Shown here piece by piece: positions 26,315 through 34,932 of a stretch of DNA of 64,000 bases (positions within the stretch are counted from its first letter, which is position 1; every line of letters starts with the position of its first letter). Made by a program: the position numbers and the translations under genes. Origin of the DNA: Fusobacteriaceae bacterium (GTDB lineage: Bacteria; Fusobacteriota; Fusobacteriia; Fusobacteriales; Fusobacteriaceae); assembly GCA_900764925.1 (NCBI GenBank), contig CAAFPW010000091.1:65678-129677 (forward strand). The letters run 5' to 3'. The notes under the pieces are model-generated. The model was not told the origin of the DNA. It was given only the letters and a program-made list of their open reading frames with translations, and searched no databases.

Positions 26315-27502
26315 ATGTTAGTTTTAAAGTTAAACATGGTAGAAACGTTAGCAGTGGCAGTAGTAGTATTACTTTTAGGAAAATTTCTTAGGAGGAAATT
26401 CAATATTTTAGAAAAGTTTTTTATTCCTGCTCCTGTGGTAGGAGGAACTATTTTTTCTATAATACTTTTAATAGGGCATAGTACAAATATTTTCTCTTTT
26501 GAATTTAATGAGATTTTAAAGGATTTCTTTATGTTGATATTTTTTACTACAATAGGTTTTACAGCTAGTGGAAAACTTTTGAAAAAAGGTGGAATAGGAG
26601 TAGCTATATTTTTAATGACAGCTACTCTATTAGCAGTAGTTCAAAATATTGTAGGAGTATCTTTAGCTAAACTATTTAATCTAAATCCATTGTTAGGATT
26701 GGCAGTAGGATCTATTCCATTGACAGGAGGACATGGAACATCAGGAGCTTTTGGAATAGTTTTGGAAGAGATGGGTGTAAAGGGAGCTTTTTCAGTGGCA
26801 ATAGCATCAGCAACTTATGGATTGATAGCTGGTTGTTTAATAGGAGGACCAATAGCTAAAAAATTAAAGGAAAGATATAGTTTAAAAGCACCAATTGAGG
26901 TAAAAGAGAAAGCAGAAGTTAAGGAAAAAACATATGAGTTAACTGGAGAAGAGGGAGCTTTTGGAGCAATAATAGTAACTGTTTTAGCTATGGGCTTAGG
27001 ATATTGGGTAGCACCATTTTTAAAAAATTATGGTATTATAGTACCAGTTTATATTGGACCGATGGTTGTAGCTGCCATAATAAGAAATATAGCAGATGGA
27101 ATAAAAAAACCATTACCTATGAAGGCTATATCTTCAACTGGAAACATATCTTTAGCACTATTCTTAGCTATGGCATTAATGGCGCTAAAACTGTGGGAAT
27201 TAGCAGCACTTGCTGTACCAATAGTAACAATTCTTTTAATTCAAACAGTAATTACTGGAATATATGCTTATTTTATAACTTTTAGATTGAATGGAAAAGA
27301 TTATGATGCTGCAGTAATAACTACAGGACATTGTGGATTTGCATTGGGAGCTACTCCAAATGCAATGGCTAATATGGATGTATTTATGAATGAAAATGGA
27401 TTTGCACCGAGAGCATTTTTTGTTTTACCAATAGTTGGAGCTCTTTTTATAGATTTTACAAATGCAACTGTAATAACATTTTTTATGAATATTTTTAGTT
27501 AA
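26315..27502 (+). CDS. gltS: Sodium/glutamate symporter
   Basis: This 395-residue membrane protein has about 10-11 helices in two inverted halves. The GltS pore-loop signatures PLTGGHGTSGAFG (about residue 135) and TTGHCGFALGATPNAMANM (about residue 335) are both present. A charged cytoplasmic linker with Glu/Lys repeats (about residues 190-215) joins the halves. It imports glutamate with Na+, a major fermentable substrate in fusobacteria. It is monocistronic, with its own promoter and the ychF promoter just downstream. Confidence 0.93.
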   Translation: MLVLKLNMVETLAVAVVVLLLGKFLRRKFNILEKFFIPAPVVGGTIFSIILLIGHSTNIFSFEFNEILKDFFMLIFFTTIGFTASGKLLKKGGIGVAIFLMTATLLAVVQNIVGVSLAKLFNLNPLLGLAVGSIPLTGGHGTSGAFGIVLEEMGVKGAFSVAIASATYGLIAGCLIGGPIAKKLKERYSLKAPIEVKEKAEVKEKTYELTGEEGAFGAIIVTVLAMGLGYWVAPFLKNYGIIVPVYIGPMVVAAIIRNIADGIKKPLPMKAISSTGNISLALFLAMALMALKLWELAALAVPIVTILLIQTVITGIYAYFITFRLNGKDYDAAVITTGHCGFALGATPNAMANMDVFMNENGFAPRAFFVLPIVGALFIDFTNATVITFFMNIFS

Positions 27503-27506
27503 TCAA

Positions 27507-27535
27507 TTTACAAATTCTTTAATTTATGGTAAAAT
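27507..27535 (+). promoter_or_regulatory. Promoter of ychF
   Basis: TTTACA (27507-27512), a 17-nt spacer and TAAAAT (27530-27535), 37 nt before the start codon. Confidence 0.6.
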
Positions 27536-27571
27536 TTGTAGTAATATAAATTTTTCAGGAGGGGCTTTTTA

Positions 27572-28669
27572 ATGATTGGAATAGGAATAGTAGGACTTCC
27601 AAATGTAGGTAAATCAACACTTTTTAATGCAATAACAAAGGCGGGAGCAGCAGAGGCAGCAAACTATCCATTTTGTACAATAGAACCAAATGTAGGTATG
27701 GTAACTGTGCCAGATTCAAGATTAGATGAGTTATCAAAAATAATAAATCCACAAAGAGTAGTACAAGCAACTGTAGAGTTTGTTGATATAGCTGGACTTG
27801 TAAAAGGAGCAGCAAAGGGTGAAGGACTTGGAAATAAATTCCTTTCAAACATTAGAACAACTGCAGCTATATGTCAAGTTGTAAGATGTTTTGAAGATGA
27901 CAATGTAATCCATGTAAGTGGTTCAGTAGATCCAATAAGAGATATTGAGGTAATAAATACAGAGTTAATATTTGCAGATATGGAAACTGTGGATAAAGCA
28001 ATAGAGAAACATAAAAAATTAGCCATGAATAAAAATAAAGAATCAATGGCTCTTATGCCTGTTTTAGAAAAATGTAAAGCTCATTTAGAGAATTTCCAAC
28101 TTCTAAAAACATTATCTATGAATGATGAGGAGTTAGAGTTAATAAGAACTTATCAACTATTGACATTAAAACCAATGATATTTGCAGCTAACGTAGCTGA
28201 AGATGATTTAGCAACTGGAAACGAATATGTTGAAAAAGTAAGAGAGTATGCTAAAGGATTAGGATCAGAGGTAGTAATAGTTTCAGCAAAAGTTGAAGCA
28301 GAGTTACAAGAGATGGATGATGAGGAGAGTAAAAAAGAGTATCTAGAGGCTTTAGGAGTAGAAGAAGCAGGACTTAATAGACTTATAAGAGCTGGATATA
28401 AGTTATTAGGGCTTCAAACTTATTTTACAGCAGGAGTAAAAGAGGTTAGAGCTTGGACTATTAAGATTGGAGATACAGCTCCAAAAGCGGCTGGAGAGAT
28501 TCATACAGACTTTGAAAAGGGATTTATTAGAGCAAAAGTTGTATCTTATGAAGACTTTATTAAATACTCTGGATGGAAGGGAGCACAAGAAGCAGGAGTA
28601 CTTAGATTAGAAGGAAAAGAATACATAGTTCAAGATGGAGATTTGATGGAATTTCTATTTAATGTGTAG
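27572..28669 (+). CDS. ychF: Redox-regulated ribosome-binding ATPase YchF/OLA1
   Basis: This 365-residue Obg-family P-loop protein has G1 GLPNVGKST (residues 7-15), G3 DIAGLVKGAAKGEGLGN and the YchF-specific NVAED at the G4 position, which favours ATP over GTP. A coiled-coil insert (about residues 130-190) and a C-terminal TGS domain (about residues 280-363, ending VQDGDLMEFLFNV) complete it. It acts in translation and stress. The Shine-Dalgarno AGGAGGGG precedes the ATG. Confidence 0.96.
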   Translation: MIGIGIVGLPNVGKSTLFNAITKAGAAEAANYPFCTIEPNVGMVTVPDSRLDELSKIINPQRVVQATVEFVDIAGLVKGAAKGEGLGNKFLSNIRTTAAICQVVRCFEDDNVIHVSGSVDPIRDIEVINTELIFADMETVDKAIEKHKKLAMNKNKESMALMPVLEKCKAHLENFQLLKTLSMNDEELELIRTYQLLTLKPMIFAANVAEDDLATGNEYVEKVREYAKGLGSEVVIVSAKVEAELQEMDDEESKKEYLEALGVEEAGLNRLIRAGYKLLGLQTYFTAGVKEVRAWTIKIGDTAPKAAGEIHTDFEKGFIRAKVVSYEDFIKYSGWKGAQEAGVLRLEGKEYIVQDGDLMEFLFNV

Positions 28670-28698
28670 ATAAAAAATCCTTTGTTAAGAAAAATTAC

Positions 28699-28727
28699 TT
28701 GACAATATTTAAAAAAATTAGTAAAAT
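28699..28727 (+). promoter_or_regulatory. Promoter of the DUF177-rpmF genes
   Basis: TTGACA (28699-28704), a 17-nt spacer and TAAAAT (28722-28727), a near-consensus sigma-70 promoter. Confidence 0.75.
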
Positions 28728-28756
28728 ATCTAGGTGTACGATTGGAGGAAATTGTT

Positions 28757-29239
28757 TTGAGATTAGAGATTAAAAATTTTCCAAACCAAATTTTAGAATT
28801 TGACTTCTATATTGATAGTATGGAAGATGTTGAGCTAAAAGAGAGAGTACATGTTGTTGGAACAGCTGTAAATAACAATGGAAAAGTTGAGATTACTGGG
28901 AAATACTCAACAGTAATAAAAACTCAATGTGTAAGATGTTTAAAAGAGATTGAGATAGAGTTAGAAAATAATTTTACAGGAACTTTTTTAGATGAAAATG
29001 AATACAGACAGTATTTGAAGAGCTTAAATACTGAATGTGAAATAAATCAAGATGAAATCTATGATAAAATAGAGGATGGAGTTATAGATTTAGAGAGATT
29101 GGTTAGAGAGTATATAATACTTGATATGCCACCATATCCACAGTGCAATCCTATTTGCGAAGATGATTCAGAGATAGAAAAGTACAGTGATGATGGAATT
29201 GATCCAAGATGGCAGCAATTATTACAAATAAAAAATTAA
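28757..29239 (+). CDS. DUF177 (YceD-family) protein
   Basis: This protein of about 160 residues belongs to the YceD/DUF177 family that nearly always precedes rpmF. It has a Cys pair in QCVRCLKEIEIELE (mid-protein) and another in QCNPICEDD near the C-terminus, with an acidic surface. The function is linked to 23S rRNA or large-subunit biogenesis in some lineages. I prefer the TTG at 28757 because GGAGGAA (28744-28750) spaces well to it, while TTG 28742 overlaps that Shine-Dalgarno. No ATG is available near the start. Confidence 0.85.
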   Translation: MRLEIKNFPNQILEFDFYIDSMEDVELKERVHVVGTAVNNNGKVEITGKYSTVIKTQCVRCLKEIEIELENNFTGTFLDENEYRQYLKSLNTECEINQDEIYDKIEDGVIDLERLVREYIILDMPPYPQCNPICEDDSEIEKYSDDGIDPRWQQLLQIKN

Positions 29240-29275
29240 ATTTTAAATAAGAATGTAAGTAGGAGGGAAACTAAG

Positions 29276-29458
29276 ATGGCAGTACCTAAGAAGAAAACAT
29301 CTAAAGCTAAGAAAAACATGAGAAGATCTCATCATGCTTTAACTGGAACTGGATTAACAACTTGTGAAAAATGTGGAGCTCCAAGAAGACCACACAGAGT
29401 ATGTCTTTCATGTGGAGATTACAATGGAAAACAAGTTCTAGCAGGACAAGCTGAGTAA
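29276..29458 (+). CDS. rpmF: Ribosomal protein L32
   Basis: This 60-residue basic protein begins MAVPKKKTSKAKKNMRRSHH. It has a zinc ribbon of two Cys pairs (CEKCGAPRRPHRVCLSCG), so it is the zinc-binding C+ form. It follows the DUF177 gene by 36 nt and is closed by a strong terminator, separating it from plsX. Confidence 0.98.
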   Translation: MAVPKKKTSKAKKNMRRSHHALTGTGLTTCEKCGAPRRPHRVCLSCGDYNGKQVLAGQAE

Positions 29459-29477
29459 TTAGATTGTTTAATTAGAT

Positions 29478-29512
29478 AAAAAAAGACAAGATAAGCTCTT
29501 GTCTTTTTTTAT
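29478..29512 (+). terminator. Terminator after rpmF
   Basis: AAAAAGACAAGA (29480-29491) pairs with TCTTGTCTTTTT (29497-29508), and a long T-run follows. Confidence 0.92.
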
Positions 29513-29557
29513 TATAAAATCTCTACAAAAACATTTTTAAAATTTTAAATTTTGATG

Positions 29558-29563
29558 TATAAT
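29558..29563 (+). promoter_or_regulatory. -10 element of plsX promoter
   Basis: A perfect TATAAT lies 33 nt before the plsX start. The sequence 17 nt upstream (TTTTAA) is a poor -35. Confidence 0.45.
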
Positions 29564-29596
29564 ATGTAGAGATAATTTTTTTATAGGAGGGCAACA

Positions 29597-30613
29597 ATGA
29601 AAATAGCGTTGGATGCTATGGGTGGAGATAAGGCACCTTTTGAAACGATAAAAGGAGCAATGAAAGCACTGGAAGAGCTAGAAACTCTACACCTTGTACT
29701 TGTTGGGAAGAAAGAGATTATAGAAAAGGAATTATCAAAATACAAAGTTGATAATAATAGAGTAGAGATTGTCGATGCAAGAGAAGTAATTGAGATGACA
29801 GATGATCCAGTTACTGCGGTAAAAGGGAAAAAAGATTCATCTATGAATAGAACTCTTGAACTTGTAAAAGAGGGAGTGGTAGATGCGTCAGTATCTGCTG
29901 GAAATACAGGAGCTTTAATTACTGCAAGTCAATTGAAGTTAAAAAGAATAAAAGGTGTGTTAAGACCTGCTATTGCAACAATGTTTCCAAATAAAACTGG
30001 AAAGATGTTAATGCTAGATGTTGGAGCTACTGCAGATTGTAAACCAGAATTTTTAAATCAATATGCTATGATGGGTTCTAAATACTTAGAAATATTACTA
30101 GGAAAAAAGAATCCAACAGTAGGTTTATTGAATATCGGAACTGAAGAGGGAAAAGGAAATGAGGTTACAAGAGAAGCTTACAATCTTTTAAAGGAGAATA
30201 AAAGTATAAATTTTGCTGGAAATGTTGAGAGTACAGAGGTAATGAATGGAAAGATAGACGTAGTAGTTACTGATGGATTCACAGGGAACATGGTTTTAAA
30301 AACTTCTGAAGGTATAGCAAAATTTGTAGTTTCATCTTTAAAAGAGGAGATAAATAAGAGTATTATCTATAAAATAGGAGCATTACTATTAAAACCAGCT
30401 ATGAAGCATATAATGAAAAAAATGGATTCATCAGAGTATGGTGGTGCTATGTTCTTAGGATTGAATGGACTTTCTATAAAAGCTCATGGAAATTCAGATT
30501 CAAATGCAATTAAAAATGCCATAAAAGTGGCAAATAAATTTGCTGAGATGGATTTTGTAGAGGAGTTAAAGAATACCATAGATATAGAAAATAAAAAAGA
30601 GGAAACCTTATAG
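29597..30613 (+). CDS. plsX: Phosphate acyltransferase PlsX
   Basis: This 338-residue enzyme makes acyl-phosphate from acyl-ACP for phospholipid synthesis. The start MKIALDAMGGDKAP and segments SAGNTGALI and VTDGFTGNMVLKTSEG are diagnostic. It opens the lipid block plsX-fabH-fabD-acpP-fabF, with fabH 9 nt downstream. It starts with AGGAGGG upstream. Confidence 0.97.
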   Translation: MKIALDAMGGDKAPFETIKGAMKALEELETLHLVLVGKKEIIEKELSKYKVDNNRVEIVDAREVIEMTDDPVTAVKGKKDSSMNRTLELVKEGVVDASVSAGNTGALITASQLKLKRIKGVLRPAIATMFPNKTGKMLMLDVGATADCKPEFLNQYAMMGSKYLEILLGKKNPTVGLLNIGTEEGKGNEVTREAYNLLKENKSINFAGNVESTEVMNGKIDVVVTDGFTGNMVLKTSEGIAKFVVSSLKEEINKSIIYKIGALLLKPAMKHIMKKMDSSEYGGAMFLGLNGLSIKAHGNSDSNAIKNAIKVANKFAEMDFVEELKNTIDIENKKEETL

Positions 30614-30622
30614 GAGGAGATA

Positions 30623-31615
30623 ATGGAATTTAAAAGTGTAGGAATTAAGGGGTTAGGTTACTATGTCCCTGAAAAAGTAATGACTAACTTTGATTTTGAA
30701 AAAATAATAGATACAACTGATGAATGGATTAGAACGAGAACAGGAATACAAGAGAGAAGATTTGCAGCTGCAGAGCAAGCAACTTCAGATCTATGTGTAG
30801 AAGCTGCTAAAAAAGCTTTAGATAAAGCAGGGATGACAGTTGAAGATCTAGATCTTATATTAGTTGCAACATGTACTCCAGATTATATAGCTCAAGCTAC
30901 AGCTTGTTTAGTACAATTGAAGTTAGGAGCTAAAAATATACCAGCTTTTGACTTAAATGCTGCTTGTAGTGGATTTATATATGGACTTACTGTAGCAGGT
31001 GGAATGATCAGAGGAGGAGTATATAAAAATATTTTAGTTATTGGTGGAGAGACTCTTTCAAGAATCATAGATATGCAAAATAGAAATACATGTATTCTAT
31101 TTGGAGATGGAGCAGCGGCAGCAGTAGTTGGAGAAGTAGAAGATGGATATGGAATGCTATCTACTTATTTAGGTGCTGAGGGTGAAGATGATATGATCTT
31201 AAAAGTTCCTGCAGGTGGAAGTAAGAAACCAAATGATAAAGAAACAGTTGAAAACAGAGAGAACTTTGTAGTGATGAAGGGACAAGATGTTTTCAAATTT
31301 GCAGTACACGCTTTACCAAGTGCTACTAATAAGGCATTAAAAATAGCAAATGTTAAATCTGAAGAGTTACACATGATATTCCCACATCAAGCAAATGTTA
31401 GAATAATTGAAGCTGCAGCTAAGAGAATACATGTTCCTTTAGATAAATTCTATATGAACCTACAAAGATTTGGAAATACTTCTTCAGCTTCAGTAGGATT
31501 AGCTTTAGGAGAAGCATTAGAAAAAGGAATGGTAAAAAAAGGTGATTTAATAGCTCTTACTGGATTTGGAGCAGGACTTACTTACGGTTCAATAATAATG
31601 AAGTGGGCATATTAA
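30623..31615 (+). CDS. fabH: Beta-ketoacyl-ACP synthase III
   Basis: This 330-residue condensing enzyme starts fatty-acid synthesis from acetyl-CoA and malonyl-ACP. The nucleophile Cys lies in DLNAACSGFIYG (about residue 115), His in MIFPHQANVRI (about 255) and Asn in RFGNTSSASV (about 285), completing the Cys-His-Asn triad. AGGAGG precedes the start and it is tightly linked to plsX. The next promoter lies just after its stop. Confidence 0.97.
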   Translation: MEFKSVGIKGLGYYVPEKVMTNFDFEKIIDTTDEWIRTRTGIQERRFAAAEQATSDLCVEAAKKALDKAGMTVEDLDLILVATCTPDYIAQATACLVQLKLGAKNIPAFDLNAACSGFIYGLTVAGGMIRGGVYKNILVIGGETLSRIIDMQNRNTCILFGDGAAAAVVGEVEDGYGMLSTYLGAEGEDDMILKVPAGGSKKPNDKETVENRENFVVMKGQDVFKFAVHALPSATNKALKIANVKSEELHMIFPHQANVRIIEAAAKRIHVPLDKFYMNLQRFGNTSSASVGLALGEALEKGMVKKGDLIALTGFGAGLTYGSIIMKWAY

Positions 31616-31621
31616 TAATTA

Positions 31622-31650
31622 TTGACATATTTTAAATGCTATGATATATT
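31622..31650 (+). promoter_or_regulatory. Internal promoter before fabD
   Basis: TTGACA (31622-31627), a 17-nt spacer and TATATT (31645-31650). It gives fabD a start independent of plsX-fabH. Confidence 0.65.
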
Positions 31651-31682
31651 AAAATACAGGTGTTTTTATTAAGGAGGATAAT

Positions 31683-32594
31683 ATGTCTAAAATAGCTTTT
31701 GTATTTCCAGGACAAGGAACACAATATGTTGGAATGGGAAAAGAATTATATGAGAACAATGAATTAGCTAGACAAGAGTTTGACAACCTATTTTCAAAAT
31801 TGGATTTTGATCTAAAAACAGTTATGTTTGAAGGACCAGAAGAAAAATTAAAAGAAACAAAAAATACACAACCTGCCATAGTATCAATGAGTTTAATACT
31901 AAAAAAATTACTAGAGGAAAAAGGAATAAAAGCTGACTATGTAGCGGGACACTCTGTAGGGGAGTATGCAGCTTTTGGAGCAGCAGGATATCTTTCTATA
32001 GAAGATACAGTAAAACTTACTTCTGCTAGAGGAAAATTCATGAATGAAGTAGCTGAAAAAGTAAATGGAGGAATGGCTGCTATAATTGGATTGGATTCTG
32101 ATAAAATAGTAGAGGTTTTAAAAGGTGTTGAAGGAACAGTAGAAGCTGTAAATTTTAACGAACCAAAACAAACAGTAATAGCTGGAGATAAGGATGCTAT
32201 TGCTAAGGCTTGTGAAGTATTGAAAGAGGCAGGGGCAAGAAGAGCTATGCCATTAGCTGTATCTGGACCTTTCCATTCATCACTTATGCAAGAGGCTGGA
32301 GAGAAATTAAAAGAGGAAGCTGAAAAATATAGCTTCACAATGACTGATGTAAAATTAGTAGCAAATACAACAGCTGAGATTTTAACTTCTGTTGAGGAAG
32401 TAAAAGAAGAGATATATAGACAAAGTTTCGGACCTGTAAAATGGGTTGATACTATAAAAAAATTAAAATCTGAAGGAGTAACAACTATTTATGAAATAGG
32501 TCCTGGAAAGGTTTTAGCTGGACTTATCAAAAAAATTGACAAAGAAATTGAAGTAAAAAATATAGAAAAACTTGAAGATTTGTCAAATATATAG
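31683..32594 (+). CDS. fabD: Malonyl-CoA:ACP transacylase
   Basis: This 303-residue enzyme transfers malonyl from CoA to ACP. It begins with FVFPGQGTQYVGMGK, has the nucleophile Ser in AGHSVGEYAAF (about residue 90) and the partner His in SGPFHSSLM (about 200). The length is typical. It starts after AAGGAGG and overlaps the acpP promoter at its 3' end. Confidence 0.97.
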   Translation: MSKIAFVFPGQGTQYVGMGKELYENNELARQEFDNLFSKLDFDLKTVMFEGPEEKLKETKNTQPAIVSMSLILKKLLEEKGIKADYVAGHSVGEYAAFGAAGYLSIEDTVKLTSARGKFMNEVAEKVNGGMAAIIGLDSDKIVEVLKGVEGTVEAVNFNEPKQTVIAGDKDAIAKACEVLKEAGARRAMPLAVSGPFHSSLMQEAGEKLKEEAEKYSFTMTDVKLVANTTAEILTSVEEVKEEIYRQSFGPVKWVDTIKKLKSEGVTTIYEIGPGKVLAGLIKKIDKEIEVKNIEKLEDLSNI

Positions 32595-32607
32595 TAAAAT
32601 CTATTAT
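32580..32607 (+). promoter_or_regulatory. Promoter of acpP
   Basis: TTGTCA (32580-32585), a 16-nt spacer and TATTAT (32602-32607). It overlaps the last codons of fabD. Confidence 0.55.
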
Positions 32608-32656
32608 ATATAACGTTTTTTAAATATATAAAGAAAAAATTCAAGGAGGAAGAAAA

Positions 32657-32878
32657 ATGTTAGATAAAATAAGAGAAATAGTAGTTGAGCAATTAGGAGT
32701 AGACGCTGAGCAAGTAGTACCTGAGGCAAACTTCGTAGAGGATTTAGGAGCAGATTCATTAGATACTGTTGAATTAATAATGGCTTTCGAAGAAGAGTTC
32801 GACGTAGAAATTCCTGATACAGATGCTGAAAAAATTAAAACAGTTCAAGACGTTATTGATTACATCGAATCTAAATAA
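32657..32878 (+). CDS. acpP: Acyl carrier protein
   Basis: This 73-residue acidic four-helix protein has the phosphopantetheine Ser in DLGADSLDTVELIMAFEEEF (Ser about residue 36). It carries growing acyl chains for FabD/FabH/FabF on either side. It has its own promoter and strong AAGGAGGA, as expected for an abundant protein. A stable hairpin follows before fabF. Confidence 0.98.
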   Translation: MLDKIREIVVEQLGVDAEQVVPEANFVEDLGADSLDTVELIMAFEEEFDVEIPDTDAEKIKTVQDVIDYIESK

Positions 32879-32895
32879 TTAATTAAATAAAGGGA

Positions 32896-32920
32896 AACGG
32901 GGTATTATAAGTACCCCGTT
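32896..32920 (+). terminator. Hairpin between acpP and fabF
   Basis: A perfect 9-bp stem, AACGGGGTA (32896-32904) with TACCCCGTT (32912-32920), has a 7-nt loop and no T-run. It is GC-rich for this genome. It probably stabilises the acpP 3' end or partly terminates, lowering fabF relative to acpP. Confidence 0.6.
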
Positions 32921-32954
32921 ACTTATATATAGTAAATAAAATAGAGGTGATATT

Positions 32955-34193
32955 GTGAACAGAGTAGTGGTTACAGGAATAGGACTTATAACTGCACTAG
33001 GAACTGGAATTGAAAAAAGTTGGAAGAGAATTACAGCTGGGGAAACAGGAGTAGCAAAGATAGAGTCTTATGATGCAACAGAGATGCCAGTACAAATAGC
33101 TGCTGAGGTAAAAGATTTCGATCCAATGGAATTTGGAATTGAGAAGAAAGAGGTTAAGAAATTAGCTAGAAACACTCAATTTGCAATTGCAGCAACAAAG
33201 ATGGCATTAGAAGATTCTAAATTAGAGATCAATGAGGGAAATGCAGAGGAGATAGGAGTTATTGTTTCTTCTGGAATCGGAGGAATTGAAATATTTGAAG
33301 CTCAACACCAAACAATGTTGGAAAAAGGTGTAAAAAGAATATCTCCATTTACTATTCCAGCAATGATAGCTAATATGGCATCAGGAAATATAGGAATCTA
33401 TTTTGGAGCTAAAGGACCAAATAAATCAATAGTTACAGCATGTGCAGCAGGAACTCATTCAGTTGGAGATGCTTTTGAACTAATCAAAAATGGAAGAGCA
33501 AAAGCAATGATAGCTGGAGGAACTGAAGCATCAATAACTCCATTTGCTATGAACGCATTTGCTAATATGAAAGCACTATCTACTAGAAATGATGAGCCAG
33601 CTAAAGCATCTAGACCATTTAGTGCAGATAGAGATGGATTTGTAATGGGAGAGGGAGCTGGAGTTTTAATACTAGAGGAACTTGAACATGCAAAAGCTAG
33701 AGGAGCAAAAATATACGCAGAAGTAGTAGGATATGGAGAGACTTGTGATGCTTACCATATAACAGCTCCTGCAGATGGTGGAGAAGGAGCAGCAAGAGCA
33801 TTTAAAATGGCTCTTAAAGAGGGAAATATAGCTCTTGAGGATGTAACATATATCAACGCTCACGGAACATCTACACCAGCAAATGATAGAAATGAAACAG
33901 CAGCTATCAAAGCTGTATTTGGAGAGCATGCAAAAGATTTAATGGTATCTTCAACTAAAGGAGCAACAGGACATGGATTGGGAGCAGCTGGAGGAATCGA
34001 AGCTGTAATCATAGCTAAAGCTATATCTGAAGGAGTAGTACCTCCAACAATAAACTATGACAATCCAGATGCTGAATGTGATTTAAACTATGTACCAAAT
34101 AACGCAGTAGAAAAAGAGATCAATGTAGCTATGTCTAGTTCATTAGGATTTGGTGGACATAACGCTGTAATAGCTATGAGAAAATATAAGTAA
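32955..34193 (+). CDS. fabF: Beta-ketoacyl-ACP synthase II
   Basis: This 412-residue elongating condensing enzyme has Cys in TACAAGTHSVGDAF (about residue 163), His in NAHGTSTPANDR (about 305) and His in KGATGHGLGAAGG (about 340). It starts with GTG at 32955 after GAGGTG. It follows the acpP hairpin and is linked to rnc by a 16-nt gap, the classical order. Confidence 0.97.
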   Translation: MNRVVVTGIGLITALGTGIEKSWKRITAGETGVAKIESYDATEMPVQIAAEVKDFDPMEFGIEKKEVKKLARNTQFAIAATKMALEDSKLEINEGNAEEIGVIVSSGIGGIEIFEAQHQTMLEKGVKRISPFTIPAMIANMASGNIGIYFGAKGPNKSIVTACAAGTHSVGDAFELIKNGRAKAMIAGGTEASITPFAMNAFANMKALSTRNDEPAKASRPFSADRDGFVMGEGAGVLILEELEHAKARGAKIYAEVVGYGETCDAYHITAPADGGEGAARAFKMALKEGNIALEDVTYINAHGTSTPANDRNETAAIKAVFGEHAKDLMVSSTKGATGHGLGAAGGIEAVIIAKAISEGVVPPTINYDNPDAECDLNYVPNNAVEKEINVAMSSSLGFGGHNAVIAMRKYK

Positions 34194-34209
34194 ATTTAGG
34201 AGGAGAAAA

Positions 34210-34932
34210 TTGAAAAGAAACTATTTAGATTTTGAAAAAAATCTTGGGTATTCTTTCAAAAATAAAGAACTTCTAAAAAATTCACTTATTCATCGTTCTT
34301 TTGGGAATGAGCATAGAAGATATAAAAAAATAAGTAATGAAAGACTAGAACTGCTAGGAGATGCAGTTCTAGATCTTATTGTTACTGAATATTTATATAG
34401 AAGCTATTCAAATTCCACAGAGGGAGACTTAGCAAAAGTTAAGTCTATGGTAGTAAGTGAACCAGTTTTAGCAGGAATCTCTAAAAAATTAGAGGTTGGG
34501 AAATATCTTCTATTGAGTAGAGGAGAGGAGCTAACTGGTGGAAGAGAGAGAAGTTCGATATTGGGAGACGCCTTTGAAGCAATATTAGGAGCAATATATA
34601 TAGACTCAGACTTTGAAACAGCAAAGAAATTTGCATTGTCACAAATTAAAGATTCAATAGATCATGTTGATACAAATGAAGATATTTTAGATTTTAAAAC
34701 TATACTTCAAGAATATAGTCAAAAAACATATAAGGTTATTCCAGAGTATTCAGTATTAAAAGAGATAGGACCAGATCATCAAAAAATATTTGAGATAGAA
34801 GTTAAAATAGATAATGGGGTAGATGAGAAACAATCAGAAGTAGGGACAGGAAAAAATAAGAAAACTGCAGAGCAAGCAGCAGCTAAGTCTCTATGTAAAA
34901 AGTTAGGAGTAAAAATTCATGAAGCACTATAA
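34210..34932 (+). CDS. rnc: Ribonuclease III
   Basis: This 240-residue double-strand-specific RNase has the signature NERLELLGDAVLDLIVTEYLY (about residues 42-62). A second acidic site lies in LGDAFEAILGAIYID, and the C-terminal dsRNA-binding domain is at about residues 165-235. It starts with TTG at 34210 after AGGAGG. It overlaps the next radical-SAM gene by 14 nt, so they are probably co-translated. Confidence 0.96.
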   Translation: MKRNYLDFEKNLGYSFKNKELLKNSLIHRSFGNEHRRYKKISNERLELLGDAVLDLIVTEYLYRSYSNSTEGDLAKVKSMVVSEPVLAGISKKLEVGKYLLLSRGEELTGGRERSSILGDAFEAILGAIYIDSDFETAKKFALSQIKDSIDHVDTNEDILDFKTILQEYSQKTYKVIPEYSVLKEIGPDHQKIFEIEVKIDNGVDEKQSEVGTGKNKKTAEQAAAKSLCKKLGVKIHEAL

